Part shown: positions 50,439 through 62,735 of the stretch, piece by piece
How positions within the stretch are numbered: position 1 is the stretch's first letter
Layout of the letters: each line of letters opens with the position of its first letter
NCBI GenBank assembly: GCA_947454135.1
Contig: CANGJI010000001.1
Span: forward strand, 1-64,000
Direction of reading: 5' to 3'
DNA length: 64,000 bases
DNA from: Sphingomonadaceae bacterium
Lineage (GTDB): Bacteria; Pseudomonadota; Alphaproteobacteria; Sphingomonadales; Sphingomonadaceae
Position numbers and translations under genes: made by a program
Notes under the pieces: generated by a model
What the model was told of the DNA's origin: nothing
What the model saw: the letters and a program-made list of their open reading frames with translations, nothing else
The model's database searches: none

Positions 50439-51860
50439 CTAGCGCTGCGCCCCGACGATGGCACCTGGCCTAACGGAGAGGAGGGCATGCAACCGCGCCT
50501 TGAAGGCTGCGATTTGCTTCGGATCGACGGCCTGCCGTCTTTGAATCATGCGCACCGAAAGAGGATCGACAGTCTGCCCACCACGATACACTTCGTAGTG
50601 CAGGTGGGCGCCGGTTGAAAGGCCGGTTGATCCCACGTAGCCGATGATTTGCCCACGGCGGACCGTCATCCCCGGTCCGACCGCGATCCGGCTCATATGA
50701 CCATAGCCCGTCGCAATGCCGCCGCCATGGTCGAGGCGCACATAGTTGCCATGTCCGCCATGCCAGCCAGCATATTCGACGCGGCCATCAGTCGCGGCAT
50801 AGATCGGCGAGCCCCATGAGGCTGCGAAGTCGATGCCGGCATGCATCCGGACATAGCCGAGAATGGGATGGCGCCGCATGCCGTAGCCCGATGTGATATG
50901 ACCATTGACCGGCGCTCCGAAGAACCCCTGATCCGTCTGGCCGGATCCGGTAAGGTCGGCCAGCGAGGTGAAGCTGCCATCCGCCCCCCAGCGCAGCAAT
51001 TGTGCTCGGGGCTGACCGGAGCGCACAACGCCTGCGTAGAGCAGATTCCCAGCTTCACCTTGGCCATCTGCCGCGTGCTTGTAGTCAACAATAAGGTCGA
51101 ACATGTCGGTCGGCGCGATCTCGTCAAATGGCATCGCCTGATCGATCGCGCGCAGATAGTCCTGAACAGCGCCGGGAGGCGCCCCAGCAGCGCGTGCCGA
51201 ACGATAGAGGCTGGAGCCGACGAAGCCTTGAACGCGCAATGGCGTCACATCGACCGCGATCGCTTTGCGAGCCAGTGTCAGGCCGCCGCCTTGTCGGTTG
51301 ATCGAAAGCCCAAGGTCAAACCGCGGGCGGAACTCGATAGCCTGTAGCGGTCGGGGATCGGCTGCATTGCTGCGTGCGCCAAGCGTTATTGCAAAGCGAG
51401 TACCCGGCGTAATGTCAGTAAGTGGAATGGCGCTGGCAACCATGGCCGCGACTTGTCCAGCATCGCCCGATCCAACACCTGCGCGCTGCAGCATGCGCGG
51501 CAGGCTGTCGTTCTCCCCGATCGTCGCCGCAAGCTGGATCAGCGGGCGCTCTGGAGCAGCTGCGAGCCGCGTTACTGCGTCTGTTGCCGCAAAGTGCCGG
51601 CCCTGCATTGAGCCGCTTGCGAATGGACGCATCGATTGTGCGCGAAATTCCACCAGCGATGCTTCGTCCAGCGACACCATTGGCGCAGCCTCGAGCGGCG
51701 CGAAACGGGGCCAGAACATCAAGACAAGCACAACCAGACCGACCAGCAGGCCAAGACCGCGAAACCATCCGGCACTACCGACGTTTTCAGCAAGATCGGG
51801 CACAAGCATGCGCCGATCCGTCCAGCGCTCGACGCTCTGGCAAACGCGGGTCCAGCGCAT
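50439..51860 (-). CDS. M23 family metallopeptidase
   Basis: TM LGLLVGLVVLVLMFWP; LytM domain GHITSGYGMRRHPILGYVRMHAGIDFAASWGSPIYAATDGRVEYAGWHGGHGNYVRLDHGGGIATGYGHMS...GAHLHYEV. Start uncertain (ORF open to 52106). Confidence 0.92.
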   Translation of the reverse strand: MRWTRVCQSVERWTDRRMLVPDLAENVGSAGWFRGLGLLVGLVVLVLMFWPRFAPLEAAPMVSLDEASLVEFRAQSMRPFASGSMQGRHFAATDAVTRLAAAPERPLIQLAATIGENDSLPRMLQRAGVGSGDAGQVAAMVASAIPLTDITPGTRFAITLGARSNAADPRPLQAIEFRPRFDLGLSINRQGGGLTLARKAIAVDVTPLRVQGFVGSSLYRSARAAGAPPGAVQDYLRAIDQAMPFDEIAPTDMFDLIVDYKHAADGQGEAGNLLYAGVVRSGQPRAQLLRWGADGSFTSLADLTGSGQTDQGFFGAPVNGHITSGYGMRRHPILGYVRMHAGIDFAASWGSPIYAATDGRVEYAGWHGGHGNYVRLDHGGGIATGYGHMSRIAVGPGMTVRRGQIIGYVGSTGLSTGAHLHYEVYRGGQTVDPLSVRMIQRRQAVDPKQIAAFKARLHALLSVRPGAIVGAQR

Positions 51861-52269
51861 TGCCAGGGGGTGGCTGCTCTCTCGGAATGTCACACGAGGG
51901 GGAAGGGGAGTTGACTGCGCTGCTATAGGCAGGATGGGCGCCCGGCGTGCAGGCGCCATGCCTGAGCGCGCGCGACCGAAGGTCACGTGGCCAGCAAGCC
52001 CCAACTCCTCACGCGGGCCCAACACCCAGGTTGCTTCCCTTTCCAGTGCAAGAGCCGATCGGTCGCTCCGGCTCAGCGCAATGCAAACACTGCACAAATC
52101 CTGCACTTGGAAGGTTAATTCGGCGTAAACCCCTGCCTAAACGCTGCGCTACCCGAGCACGGCGAATTCCGGTCCATCCCTGGCAGTCGAGTCTCGCAGC
52201 ATGGTCACCACGCTATGGATTGGGTAACATGCGCAGCGAATTGAACTGAACGAAGCAGGATAGCGGGGC

Positions 52270-53304
52270 ATGAGCGAAGCACAGACACTAGGCGATGCCA
52301 TTGGCGCGGGGCTGACAGTGCGTGCGCTCGAGCCCCAGGCAGGCGGTGAGAGCGACCGCGGACATACGCATGAAAGCGCGTGCCTCAACTGCGGCACACC
52401 CTTGACCGGCAGTCATTGTCACAATTGTGGGCAGGCGGCGCATGTCCATCGCACGCTTGGCGCGTTCTTTCACGATCTGCTTCACGGCGTATTCCATTTC
52501 GAAGGCAAGGTCTGGCACACATTGCCGATGCTGATCTTCCGGCCCGGGAAGCTGACGCGCGAATACATCGACGGACGCCGGGCACGCTACGTGTCACCGC
52601 TCGCCTTGTTCCTCTTCAGCGTCTTCATCATGTTTGCGGTGATCCAGCGTACTGCGGGCGAACTGGATGTGGGCAAGGACGGCCAGGCTGCAATCAATGC
52701 AGGGATGTCCAAGGGGTCCGAGGAAGTCGAGAAGTCGCTCAAGGTCGCGCGAGCGAAACGCGCTGAAATCAAGGCACGCGGTGGCAACGCCGACGATCTC
52801 GACACGGAGATCGACCGGCAGGAGCGTGCGCTGGCAGCTATGCAGCGACTAGGGGGTGAGAAGCTAGCCTCGACCGGCTTTTCCATCCTCGATGAGGTTA
52901 TCGACCAGACAAAGAGCAACCCGAAATTGGTCCTCTACAAGATGCAGAGCCACGCCTACAAATACAGCTGGGCACTGGTTCCAATCTCAGTGCCGTTCCT
53001 CTGGCTATTGTTCCCGTTCAGCAGACGGTTCCACCTGTACGACCATACTGTTTTTGTGACGTACTCGCTGAGCTTCATGACTCTGCTGTTCACGGCCGGC
53101 ATGATCGCCGAAGCATTGGGCGTCGACATTGTAGCTGTCCTGCTCGCCCTCGTTCCGCCTATCCACATGTACAAGCAGTTGCGGGGAACATACGGCGCTT
53201 CACGGTTTGGAGCGTTGGTCCGTACATCTGGGCTTCTGGTCTTCGCCTTGGTGGCGCTGACAATCTATCTGATCTCGATCGCGGCGGAAGCAGGCGCTGG
53301 TTAG
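52270..53304 (+). CDS. DUF3667 domain-containing membrane protein with N-terminal zinc ribbon
   Basis: ACLNCGTPLTGSHCHNCGQAAHVHRTLGAFFHDLLHGVFHFEGKVWHTLPMLIFRPGKLTREYIDGRRARYVSPLALFLF; several TMs. Confidence 0.88.
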   Translation: MSEAQTLGDAIGAGLTVRALEPQAGGESDRGHTHESACLNCGTPLTGSHCHNCGQAAHVHRTLGAFFHDLLHGVFHFEGKVWHTLPMLIFRPGKLTREYIDGRRARYVSPLALFLFSVFIMFAVIQRTAGELDVGKDGQAAINAGMSKGSEEVEKSLKVARAKRAEIKARGGNADDLDTEIDRQERALAAMQRLGGEKLASTGFSILDEVIDQTKSNPKLVLYKMQSHAYKYSWALVPISVPFLWLLFPFSRRFHLYDHTVFVTYSLSFMTLLFTAGMIAEALGVDIVAVLLALVPPIHMYKQLRGTYGASRFGALVRTSGLLVFALVALTIYLISIAAEAGAG

Positions 53305-53317
53305 AACGAACGCCGGG

Positions 53318-54298
53318 TCAGCAGTCGAGTGTGAAAGGCCCCGCCGCCCGCGCTTCAAGTGCGGCATGAGCTTCACCTGCGTCGCCCAGCGCAAAGCGGC
53401 CACCAAGTGTCATTGGCAGCGCGCCTTCAGCCATCGCGGCAAAGAGCTTTTCCGATGCTGCAAGAAGCGTTGCCCGGGTAGAAATGTACGGCCAAAGGAA
53501 GGGCCGAGAGACCTTGGCCGATTTGGCACCAAGGCGGGAAAGGTCGAACGGGGGAATGGGACCAGAAGCCTGCCCGTAATGGACAAGATGGCCCTTCACC
53601 GCCAGCGACGCCAAGGAACCTTCGAACGTATCGGCTCCAACTGCATCGTATACCGCACCAACGCCTGCGCCGTCGGTGAAGGCCATGACACGTTTGACAA
53701 CGTCCTCTTCGCGGTAGAGGATCACCTCGTCACAACCGGCGGCTTGCGCGATCGCAGCCTTCTCAGGCGACCCGGCCGTACCGATCACACGCCCCCCTTT
53801 GAGCCGTGCCATCCTGGCCACGAGCTGACCGACCCCGCCACCCGCTGCTTGAACAAGGACAGGCATTCCCGGCAGGACCGGTTCGACTTCTTCCACCAAT
53901 GCCTGCGCCGTAAGACCCTTTAGAAACCACGCCGCTGCAACCCCGTGGTCGATACCCGTAGGCACCGGCACGGCCAGTGCGGCGCTTATCACACGCATCC
54001 GCGCATACCCGCCGTAATTGCGGGCAATGTACGCAATGTGATCGCCGGGCACGAAATCAGTGACGCCTTCCCCGACCGCTTCGACCGTGGCGACAGCTTC
54101 AAGGCCCGGAATGCCCGGGAGGTCGAGCGTACGGTAAGCGCCCGACCGTACATAGATGTCGTGGAAGTTTACTGAAGCAGCATGCTGCCGGATCAGTAAC
54201 TCGCCAGCTCCAGGGGCCGGGACCTCGACGGATTCGAGTTTCATGACGTCCGGGCCACCGTATGCCCGGATGACGACAGCCTCGCTGGTGATACTCAT
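53318..54298 (-). CDS. Quinone oxidoreductase (MDR superfamily, Qor-like)
   Basis: MSITSEAVVIRAYGGPDVMKLESVEVPAPGAGELLIRQHAASVNFHDIYVRSGAY; VLVQAAGGGVGQLVARMARLKG. Confidence 0.93.
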   Translation of the reverse strand: MSITSEAVVIRAYGGPDVMKLESVEVPAPGAGELLIRQHAASVNFHDIYVRSGAYRTLDLPGIPGLEAVATVEAVGEGVTDFVPGDHIAYIARNYGGYARMRVISAALAVPVPTGIDHGVAAAWFLKGLTAQALVEEVEPVLPGMPVLVQAAGGGVGQLVARMARLKGGRVIGTAGSPEKAAIAQAAGCDEVILYREEDVVKRVMAFTDGAGVGAVYDAVGADTFEGSLASLAVKGHLVHYGQASGPIPPFDLSRLGAKSAKVSRPFLWPYISTRATLLAASEKLFAAMAEGALPMTLGGRFALGDAGEAHAALEARAAGPFTLDC

Positions 54299-54317
54299 GG
54301 CGGCAGAGCTGCTCCGC

Positions 54318-56258
<1,941 letters not shown>

Positions 56259-56350
56259 GGCGCGGCTTTCGATCCGGGGATGATTTTGCCCTTCCAATGT
56301 AGGACGGCCTCGGGGAATCGCAATATAACCTTGGCGGCGAATTTCGGGTA

Positions 56351-57355
56351 CTAGGGACTTCCCATCGGGGAATCAGGATTGCGTCGGGGTCTGGGAGCCA
56401 AGGCAAAGCACCATTCCGCTTTCCGCCCATCGCCGCGTACGCCGGCAAGTGTCGCGATTTCGCCGGCCACAAGACGATCATGCCAGCGCGCGAGCGCATT
56501 CCCGCGGAGCCTTGAGCCTCCAAGCCTTGCGATGATCCGCTCGAGTACGCGGAGCGCAACAACCCTTGGAACGCCGCCCGCATGCCAGAACAGTCTATCA
56601 CCCTGCATTCTGAGGGTACCAAGGCAGCGCTCGGCAGCCCATTCAATGGCTGCATCCGCTTCAGCAAGATGGCGGGCGCTCGCAGCGATAGCCATTGGGT
56701 CGAGATCAATCGCATGGCTCAGTTGTTTGCGAATCCGCGCCCGCTCAAAGCGCATGTCCGTGTTCGAGGCATCGAGCACAGGTTCAAGTCCGGCTGCTGC
56801 GACAATCCCGGCCAGTTCGCTTCTGCGCCAACCGAGAAGAGGGCGCAGCAACTGGCATTCGTGCATGCCGGGCAGGTTCGATCGCGCCCTCATTGCAGCC
56901 AGACCGCGCACACCGGCCCCGCGCGCAAGCCGCATCAGGAGTGTTTCCGCCTGATCGTCCGCGTGGTGGGCCGTGGCGATCGCCTTCAGGCCAGTGCGCA
57001 GGGCCCACGCGCCCAAGGCCGCGTAGCGCGCTTCCCGCGCGCGCTCCTGCAAGGCTGAGCCCGGCTCCAATGCGATGCTCAGTATTTCGTGAGAAATTCC
57101 AAGATCACCGCACAGTCCGGCAACGTACTGTGCCTCAGCGGCGCTTTCGGGCCGAAGCCCATGGTCGACTGTCGCGACCATGAAGCCGCCCGGTAGCGCT
57201 GCCTGCGCCAGTAGCAGCAAGCCAAGACTGTCTGGCCCGCCAGAAACAGCCAAGCCTACCGGCGTGTTCTCAGGCCAGATTGCTAGCCAATCCGCAGCGA
57301 AGCGGGATTGCAGCAGGCTATCAATTGCAGGCCACCGGTTTGGTCGCAGCCTCAT
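56351..57355 (-). CDS. tilS: tRNA lysidine(34) synthetase
   Basis: [19 protein letters not shown]-loop; [50 protein letters not shown]. Confidence 0.95.
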   Translation of the reverse strand: MRLRPNRWPAIDSLLQSRFAADWLAIWPENTPVGLAVSGGPDSLGLLLLAQAALPGGFMVATVDHGLRPESAAEAQYVAGLCGDLGISHEILSIALEPGSALQERAREARYAALGAWALRTGLKAIATAHHADDQAETLLMRLARGAGVRGLAAMRARSNLPGMHECQLLRPLLGWRRSELAGIVAAAGLEPVLDASNTDMRFERARIRKQLSHAIDLDPMAIAASARHLAEADAAIEWAAERCLGTLRMQGDRLFWHAGGVPRVVALRVLERIIARLGGSRLRGNALARWHDRLVAGEIATLAGVRGDGRKAEWCFALAPRPRRNPDSPMGSP

Positions 57356-58313
57356 ATTGCGACTTCAGGCGCCCGGCCAACTCGGTTGGATACGTCTGAC
57401 GAAACTCCGCGAACGCCACACAGGCCCGCTTCTCTTCCTTGAGCCGGCTCATGGCAACACCGAGATAGAGCAGGCTATCCGCAGCGCGGTCACCTTTGCG
57501 ATCGGCCTGATAATTCTGAAGGAAATACTGCGCAGCAGTGCCTGGCTTGCCATCGTCAAGATAAGCTCGCCCGAGGAGATTGCGGGCATAACTGATCCGG
57601 GAATGGCGCGGGTACTGCTGGACGAAACGAAGCAATTGCTGCTGCGCCTCTGGGAAGAACTTGGCTTCCCACAAGCGATAGCCGTAGGTGTACTCATCCT
57701 CTCCCTTGTCGTTGGTCGAGGGCTTCTCGATTGCCATCACAGCCGCCACACGATCAGGAGAGGCTTCTGCCTTCGTGGCATCAGGTTTGCTGGCAGCCGG
57801 TTTCGCCGCTGGCTTGGCGGGCGGAGCCGGTTCCGCAGCTGGGACCGGCACAGAGGCAGGAGGGTTTACCGGCGCTGCCTGGGCGGGAGCTGGTGCAGTG
57901 GTTGCGGCACCCGAAGCCGCCGCTTCGAGCGTCACCAGTCGTGCCTCGAGCTTGGCGATATGGTTCTGGTTTTCCTCGCTGGCAGCCGTCAGTCGCTGCA
58001 ATTGAGATTCAACTGCGTCCATCCGCGAGAGCAGGTCAGTCACTGCTGTTGGCGTTGGCGCAGGCGGTGCCGCTCCGGAAACGGGAGGAGTGATTTCGGG
58101 ACCGAAAGTCTTGCCGGCGCCATCAGGGAAAACCTTGCGCTGCACGGCCCGCAGTTCCGCCTCGATTCGCCGCAAACGGAGATCTGTGGTTTCTTGAGCG
58201 GCTTGCGCATGCGCAGCCGGAGCATATTCCATCGGCAGCAAAGTTACCGAAAGAGCAGCGAGGGTGAGGGCCATTGCCGAACTATTGCGGCCAGAGCCAA
58301 ACATCATCTTCAT
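57321..58313 (-). CDS. cpoB: Tol-Pal system-associated protein YbgF/CpoB-like, TPR
   Basis: Signal peptide, coiled coil, then GEDEYTYGYRLWEAKFFPEAQQQLLRFVQQYPRHSRISYARNLLGRAYLDDGKPGTAAQYFLQNYQ; adjacent to tilS-ftsH. Confidence 0.85.
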   Translation of the reverse strand: MKMMFGSGRNSSAMALTLAALSVTLLPMEYAPAAHAQAAQETTDLRLRRIEAELRAVQRKVFPDGAGKTFGPEITPPVSGAAPPAPTPTAVTDLLSRMDAVESQLQRLTAASEENQNHIAKLEARLVTLEAAASGAATTAPAPAQAAPVNPPASVPVPAAEPAPPAKPAAKPAASKPDATKAEASPDRVAAVMAIEKPSTNDKGEDEYTYGYRLWEAKFFPEAQQQLLRFVQQYPRHSRISYARNLLGRAYLDDGKPGTAAQYFLQNYQADRKGDRAADSLLYLGVAMSRLKEEKRACVAFAEFRQTYPTELAGRLKSQYEAATKPVACN

Positions 58314-58436
58314 TGTCACTCCCGTCGGATCACAGCTGCTTCCATGCGCTCGCTTTAGGCCAGCGCGCAAGCATCTGGGAAAAATTTGCGAGACTGATCA
58401 CTGTGTTTCACACAGCTCACCGCCATTTTCGGAAGC

Positions 58437-59348
58437 TTAGCCGACTGATGGTGCAACGCCCCGTGTTGGTCCCGCAACCGGCGTGGTCGGACGAGCCCGC
58501 AGGCTTGCCGCGTCGATTGGCACGTCCTTCATAACCTTCTCGGCTTCACCAAGGCGCGGCACGGGCTGACCACCGATCGTGATCGAAAGCGCATCGGGCC
58601 TGCCGGTCCAGAGTTTGGGACTGATGGCGTCTGCCGGCACGGTGTAACTTTCGCCCTTGGCAAGCTGTTTCTGCATCAACTGCTTGCCTTGCCCATCGTA
58701 GAACTTGACCCAGATGCCATCTTCCAGCGCGGTGAAAATCACAGGGTAATTCGCGGAAGTCTGCGGAACAGCAGGCTGTGCGAGGCGCACCTGCGCAGGC
58801 CGCGGTGCTGGCGGAGCCGGTTCGGCGGCCTGCACCAGCGGCGGCAGCGAAACGGCAGGGGCGTAGTAGCTGCGCCAGAATATGCCACCCATGGCCAGAA
58901 TGGCGCCAACCAGCAGCAACGCAAGCCAGCCGATAAGTCTGGATGGTGTCTTAGCCGGGTCCCCGACTTCGAACTGGTTGAGCACGCGGGGCTCGGGCCG
59001 TGGCGCGCGGCCCTGAAGCTCCTGGCGGACCGCATCGGCAATCTCATCGTCGTCAAGGCCAACGGCTCGTGCATAAGCCTTGGCAAAGCCGATTGCGTAC
59101 GGCCTACCCGGCAGAACGCTGTAATCACCCGACTCCAACGCCTCGATATGTCGAATGGTTACACGGGTCCGACGCGCGATCTCGTCGGCATTCAGGCCAA
59201 GTACGTGACGGGCCGCGACCAGACGCGCTGAAACGCTTGCAGGCGCATCGTCAGAACCTCCACCCGAACCGGATAGATCAAAGGCGTTGTCGGTGCTGAC
59301 CGTATTGCGTTCGCCGTCCTCGGCCACGGCGTAGTTCCCGTCGTTCAT
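58437..59348 (-). CDS. RodZ-like HTH membrane protein (DUF4115)
   Basis: VSARLVAARHVLGLNADEIARRTRVTIRHIEALESGDYSVLPGRPYAIGFAKAYARAVGLD; central TM; C-terminal DGIWVKFYDGQGKQLMQKQLAKGESYTVP. Confidence 0.88.
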   Translation of the reverse strand: MNDGNYAVAEDGERNTVSTDNAFDLSGSGGGSDDAPASVSARLVAARHVLGLNADEIARRTRVTIRHIEALESGDYSVLPGRPYAIGFAKAYARAVGLDDDEIADAVRQELQGRAPRPEPRVLNQFEVGDPAKTPSRLIGWLALLLVGAILAMGGIFWRSYYAPAVSLPPLVQAAEPAPPAPRPAQVRLAQPAVPQTSANYPVIFTALEDGIWVKFYDGQGKQLMQKQLAKGESYTVPADAISPKLWTGRPDALSITIGGQPVPRLGEAEKVMKDVPIDAASLRARPTTPVAGPTRGVAPSVG

Positions 59349-59467
59349 CGTTGTTCCGGGCATTCTCTGCTTGGTTGCGAACCCAAGTGGACGCAGCATG
59401 CCCCGACCCGAAAAGTCAATGTCTTTGAGTCAGTAACGGCATGATGTGACACGCCAGTGCGACGAGA

Positions 59468-61741
59468 TCAGTCGTAGTCGATCCCGCGCGCGGTGGCCCA
59501 TGCCGCAATTGCAGCCCGAAGATCTGCAGGAGGCTGGGCAAGCCAACCTTCCATCGCGGCCTGGATGGCCGGAAGTTCGACCTTGCGGACGAGTTCCTTG
59601 ATCGGGCCTACAGCTGCGGGGGTGATCGAAAGACGCCTTATGCCGATACCCAGTAGAGCAAGGGCCTCAAGCCGGCGGCCACCCATCTCGCCGCAGACTG
59701 TAACGTCAGTCCCCGATGGTGCCACGGCAAGCACGACCCTGCGCAGGAACCGCAAGATCGCGGGCGAGAGCCAGTCATACCGCTCGGCAAGCTTCGGGTT
59801 CGCGCGGTCGGCTGCAAACAGGAACTGCGTCAGGTCGTTCGTTCCGATCGACAGGAACGAGAGGCGCGGCGCGAGCACATCGAGGCATTCCGCCAGCGCT
59901 GGCACTTCGAGCATCGCACCATATCGAATCGCATCTGGCAGCTGCTTCTTTTGCTTTTTGAGGAACGCGAGCTGACTTTCGAACACGGCGCGAGCAGCAT
60001 CGAATTCCCACGGTTCGGTCACCATCGGGAACATGACATTGAGCGTACGCCCACCCGCGGCTTCCAGCAGAGCGCGCGCCTGAACCTTTAGCAGGCCGTC
60101 TCGCTCAAGCGCCACGCGCAGTGCGCGCCAGCCCATGGCCGGGTTCTCTTCAGTCTCACCGTCGTTGTGACGAAGGTAGGGCAGAACTTTGTCACCGCCG
60201 ATATCGACCGTGCGAAACACGACCGGACGATCGCCAGCCGCATCGAGCACATCGCGGTAAAGCCTCGTCTGGCGTTCACGCGCAGGAAGGGTTGCCGAAA
60301 CGAGGAACTGGAACTCGGTACGGAACAGCCCAATTCCGTCCGCACCGGTCAGGTTCAGCATAGGCATGTCATCGCGCAGGCCCGCGTTGATCATGACCCG
60401 TATACGCTGACCGTCGGCCGAAACCGGCTCAACATCGCGCATAGCAGCATAGAGCGCTTGCCGTTCACGATTGCGTGCGAAACGCGCTTCAAACGCCTCG
60501 ACCAGACTTGGCGCCGGGCGAACATCGACTACGCCCTGATCACCATCGAGGAGCAACTGGTCGCCCTCGCGAACCTTGGCCCGCAGCCCTCGGACGCGCC
60601 CAACGACAGGAACGCCCATAGCGCGCGCGACGATAACCACGTGCGCCGTGAGTGAACCTTCTTCAAGAATCACGCCCTTGAGGCGCCGACGATCATACTC
60701 GAGCAATTCGGCAGGGCCGAGATTGCGCGCAATCAGGATCGCATCGCCCTTGAGCCCCAGACTCGCCGCCGTTCCGAGCTGGCCGGAAACGATGCGCAGG
60801 AGGCGGTTCGAAAGATCCTCCAGATCGTGCATGCGGTCAGCGAGCAGCGGGTCATCGATCTGCCGCATGCGCATCCGCGTACGCTGCTGCACCCGCTCAA
60901 TCGCTGCTTCGGCAGTGAGGCCTGAATCGATCGCTTCGTTGATCCGCCGGCTCCATCCTTCGTCATAGGCAAACATGCGGTAGGTCTCGAGGACCTCCTC
61001 ATGTTCTCCGCCCATGCCGAATTCGGCCTGACTCGCCATCCGGTCGATCTGTTCGCGCATCTTGTCGAAGGCCAGATAGACTCGTTGGCGCTCGGCCTCC
61101 GTGTCTTCTGCGACGACATGCTCGATGGTTACTCGCGGCTGGTGAAAAACGGCCACACCATTGGCGAGGCCCTTGACCAGCGTCAGTCCCTGAATCCGCT
61201 CGTGCCCGGTCAGGTGCGCATCGGCGCCAAGTGCATCCTCTTCGTCGATCAGGTCCGCGTTGGCGATGAGCTCCGAGAGCACCATCGCGACAGTCTGGAG
61301 CGCCTCGATCTCGACTTCTTCATAGCGCCGCGGTTCGACATGCTGGACGCCCAGCACGCCCACCGCCCGCGCGCGCCGAACGATCGGCACGCCAGCGAAC
61401 GAGTGGAAGCGTTCTTCGCCGGTCTCAGGGAAAAAGGCGAAGTCGGGATGGGCCGCCGCTTCTGCCAGGTTCAGGGTTTCGATATTGGCTGCAATGGTGC
61501 CGACAAGGCCTTCGCCTACCGCCATCCTCGTCACGTGGACCGCCGCCTGATTCAGACCGCGCGTCGCGAAAAGCTCGAGCATTCCTTCGCGCAACAGGTA
61601 GATCGAGCAGACCTCACTGTTGAGTTTGTCACCGATAATGTCGACGATCTGATTGAGCTTGGCCTGCGCACCGGCGCGGGATGCCATAACCTCGTGAAGC
61701 GAGGTCAAGATCGCGCGGGCAGCGGCAGCGGCTGTGATCAT
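59468..61741 (-). CDS. ptsP: Phosphoenolpyruvate--protein phosphotransferase PtsP (GAF domain, nitrogen PTS)
   Basis: N-terminal GAF domain; EI domain with TAHVVIVARAMGVPVVGRVRGL, GLFRTEFQFL, TVDIGGDKVLPYL, CGEMGG. Confidence 0.96.
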   Translation of the reverse strand: MITAAAAARAILTSLHEVMASRAGAQAKLNQIVDIIGDKLNSEVCSIYLLREGMLELFATRGLNQAAVHVTRMAVGEGLVGTIAANIETLNLAEAAAHPDFAFFPETGEERFHSFAGVPIVRRARAVGVLGVQHVEPRRYEEVEIEALQTVAMVLSELIANADLIDEEDALGADAHLTGHERIQGLTLVKGLANGVAVFHQPRVTIEHVVAEDTEAERQRVYLAFDKMREQIDRMASQAEFGMGGEHEEVLETYRMFAYDEGWSRRINEAIDSGLTAEAAIERVQQRTRMRMRQIDDPLLADRMHDLEDLSNRLLRIVSGQLGTAASLGLKGDAILIARNLGPAELLEYDRRRLKGVILEEGSLTAHVVIVARAMGVPVVGRVRGLRAKVREGDQLLLDGDQGVVDVRPAPSLVEAFEARFARNRERQALYAAMRDVEPVSADGQRIRVMINAGLRDDMPMLNLTGADGIGLFRTEFQFLVSATLPARERQTRLYRDVLDAAGDRPVVFRTVDIGGDKVLPYLRHNDGETEENPAMGWRALRVALERDGLLKVQARALLEAAGGRTLNVMFPMVTEPWEFDAARAVFESQLAFLKKQKKQLPDAIRYGAMLEVPALAECLDVLAPRLSFLSIGTNDLTQFLFAADRANPKLAERYDWLSPAILRFLRRVVLAVAPSGTDVTVCGEMGGRRLEALALLGIGIRRLSITPAAVGPIKELVRKVELPAIQAAMEGWLAQPPADLRAAIAAWATARGIDYD

Positions 61742-61876
61742 GTCGAACGGCGTAGCGCAGACAGGAACGTTTGCAAACTGCGGTGCGGATGTCGTTGATG
61801 AATTCGTATCCGCTTGAGCCGCGATCTTCGAGGAATAGCCCCTCGGCAGCGAGTGGAGATGGATGTGTAGGAGTGC

Positions 61877-61905
61877 AAAAGGCTGGCCGGTATCCCCGGC
61901 CAGCC
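61877..61905 (-). terminator. Rho-independent terminator for the 55-aa DUF465 gene
   Basis: GGCTGGCCGG-loop-CCGGCCAGCC, perfect 10-bp stem, TTTT on the minus strand. Confidence 0.85.
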
Positions 61906-61931
61906 TGCAGCGATCGAGGGGTATGTCGGCG

Positions 61932-62099
61932 TCAGTGCACCTGCTGGAACTGCGCCAGCTCTTCCTTGATTCGCAACTTTCGGCGCTTCAATTCCCTGAT
62001 CAGCGCGTCGTTGCGCGACGGACGTCCCTGTTCTTCGGCGATGCGCCGTTCAAGACCAGCATGTTTGGATTCAAGAGCGCTGATATGCGACAGTTCCAT
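61932..62099 (-). CDS. DUF465 (YdcH-like) small protein, 55 aa, not in ORF track
   Basis: Manual translation: MELSHISALESKHAGLERRIAEEQGRPSRNDALIRELKRRKLRIKEELAQFQQVH*; RELKRRKLRIKEEL matches DUF465; own terminator downstream. Confidence 0.88.
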   Translation of the reverse strand: MELSHISALESKHAGLERRIAEEQGRPSRNDALIRELKRRKLRIKEELAQFQQVH

Positions 62100-62389
62100 G
62101 CGGCAACCTCCTCAAGGACACCAGCTTCGACCCACTCCAGCAGCAGGATCGCCGCAAGAGCAGAAAGGCCGAAGTTTTGCGCCGGCATGGACGTGTCGGC
62201 CTCGACTCGTTCGAGCGGGCGCGTTGTCATGCTCCCACAATCACCGTATCTTGCAAGCCAATCTGCGCCGGGATGTCCAAATCGCGCGTTTGTGCGTATT
62301 CCGGTTGCAGCTAAGCGTTAACGCGCTGCGGCCTGCAAACACGCGGCAGGGCACAACGCGATCTCGTCGGCGCAGGGCAATATCTGGGA

Positions 62390-62596
62390 GTGGCGCGGTT
62401 GACCGAAGACGAAATGCGCAAGCGGCTCGAAATGCTGCGGATCGAGCATCGCGATCTCGACGCGGCCATCGATGCACTGTCTGGCACCGGCGCGCATGAT
62501 CAATTGCAAGTCGCGCGGCTCAAAAAGCGGAAGTTACGCCTCAAGGATCAAATCACGTTGCTCGAGGACTATCTGATTCCGGACATTATTGCCTGA
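62390..62596 (+). CDS. DUF465 (YdcH-like) small protein (GTG start)
   Basis: MARLTEDEMRKRLEMLRIEHRDLDAAIDALSGTGAHDQLQVARLKKRKLRLKDQITLLEDYLIPDIIA. Confidence 0.9.
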   Translation: MARLTEDEMRKRLEMLRIEHRDLDAAIDALSGTGAHDQLQVARLKKRKLRLKDQITLLEDYLIPDIIA

Positions 62597-62735
62597 TTAC
62601 AGATTCTTGACTCACGCTGAACAGCAACCGTGCCGCATCGGCGAACGTATCGTTCCGGCACAGTTTTCAAATCGTGGTGAACGCACCGGCAGCGATGTGT
62701 TGAGTGGGGGATATGGATAGGCTTATGCGCATCTG

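Noticed and set aside
62000-62230. 76-aa minus-strand ORF MTTRPLERVEAD...
   Set aside because: Overlaps the better supported DUF465 frame (61932-62099) in another frame.
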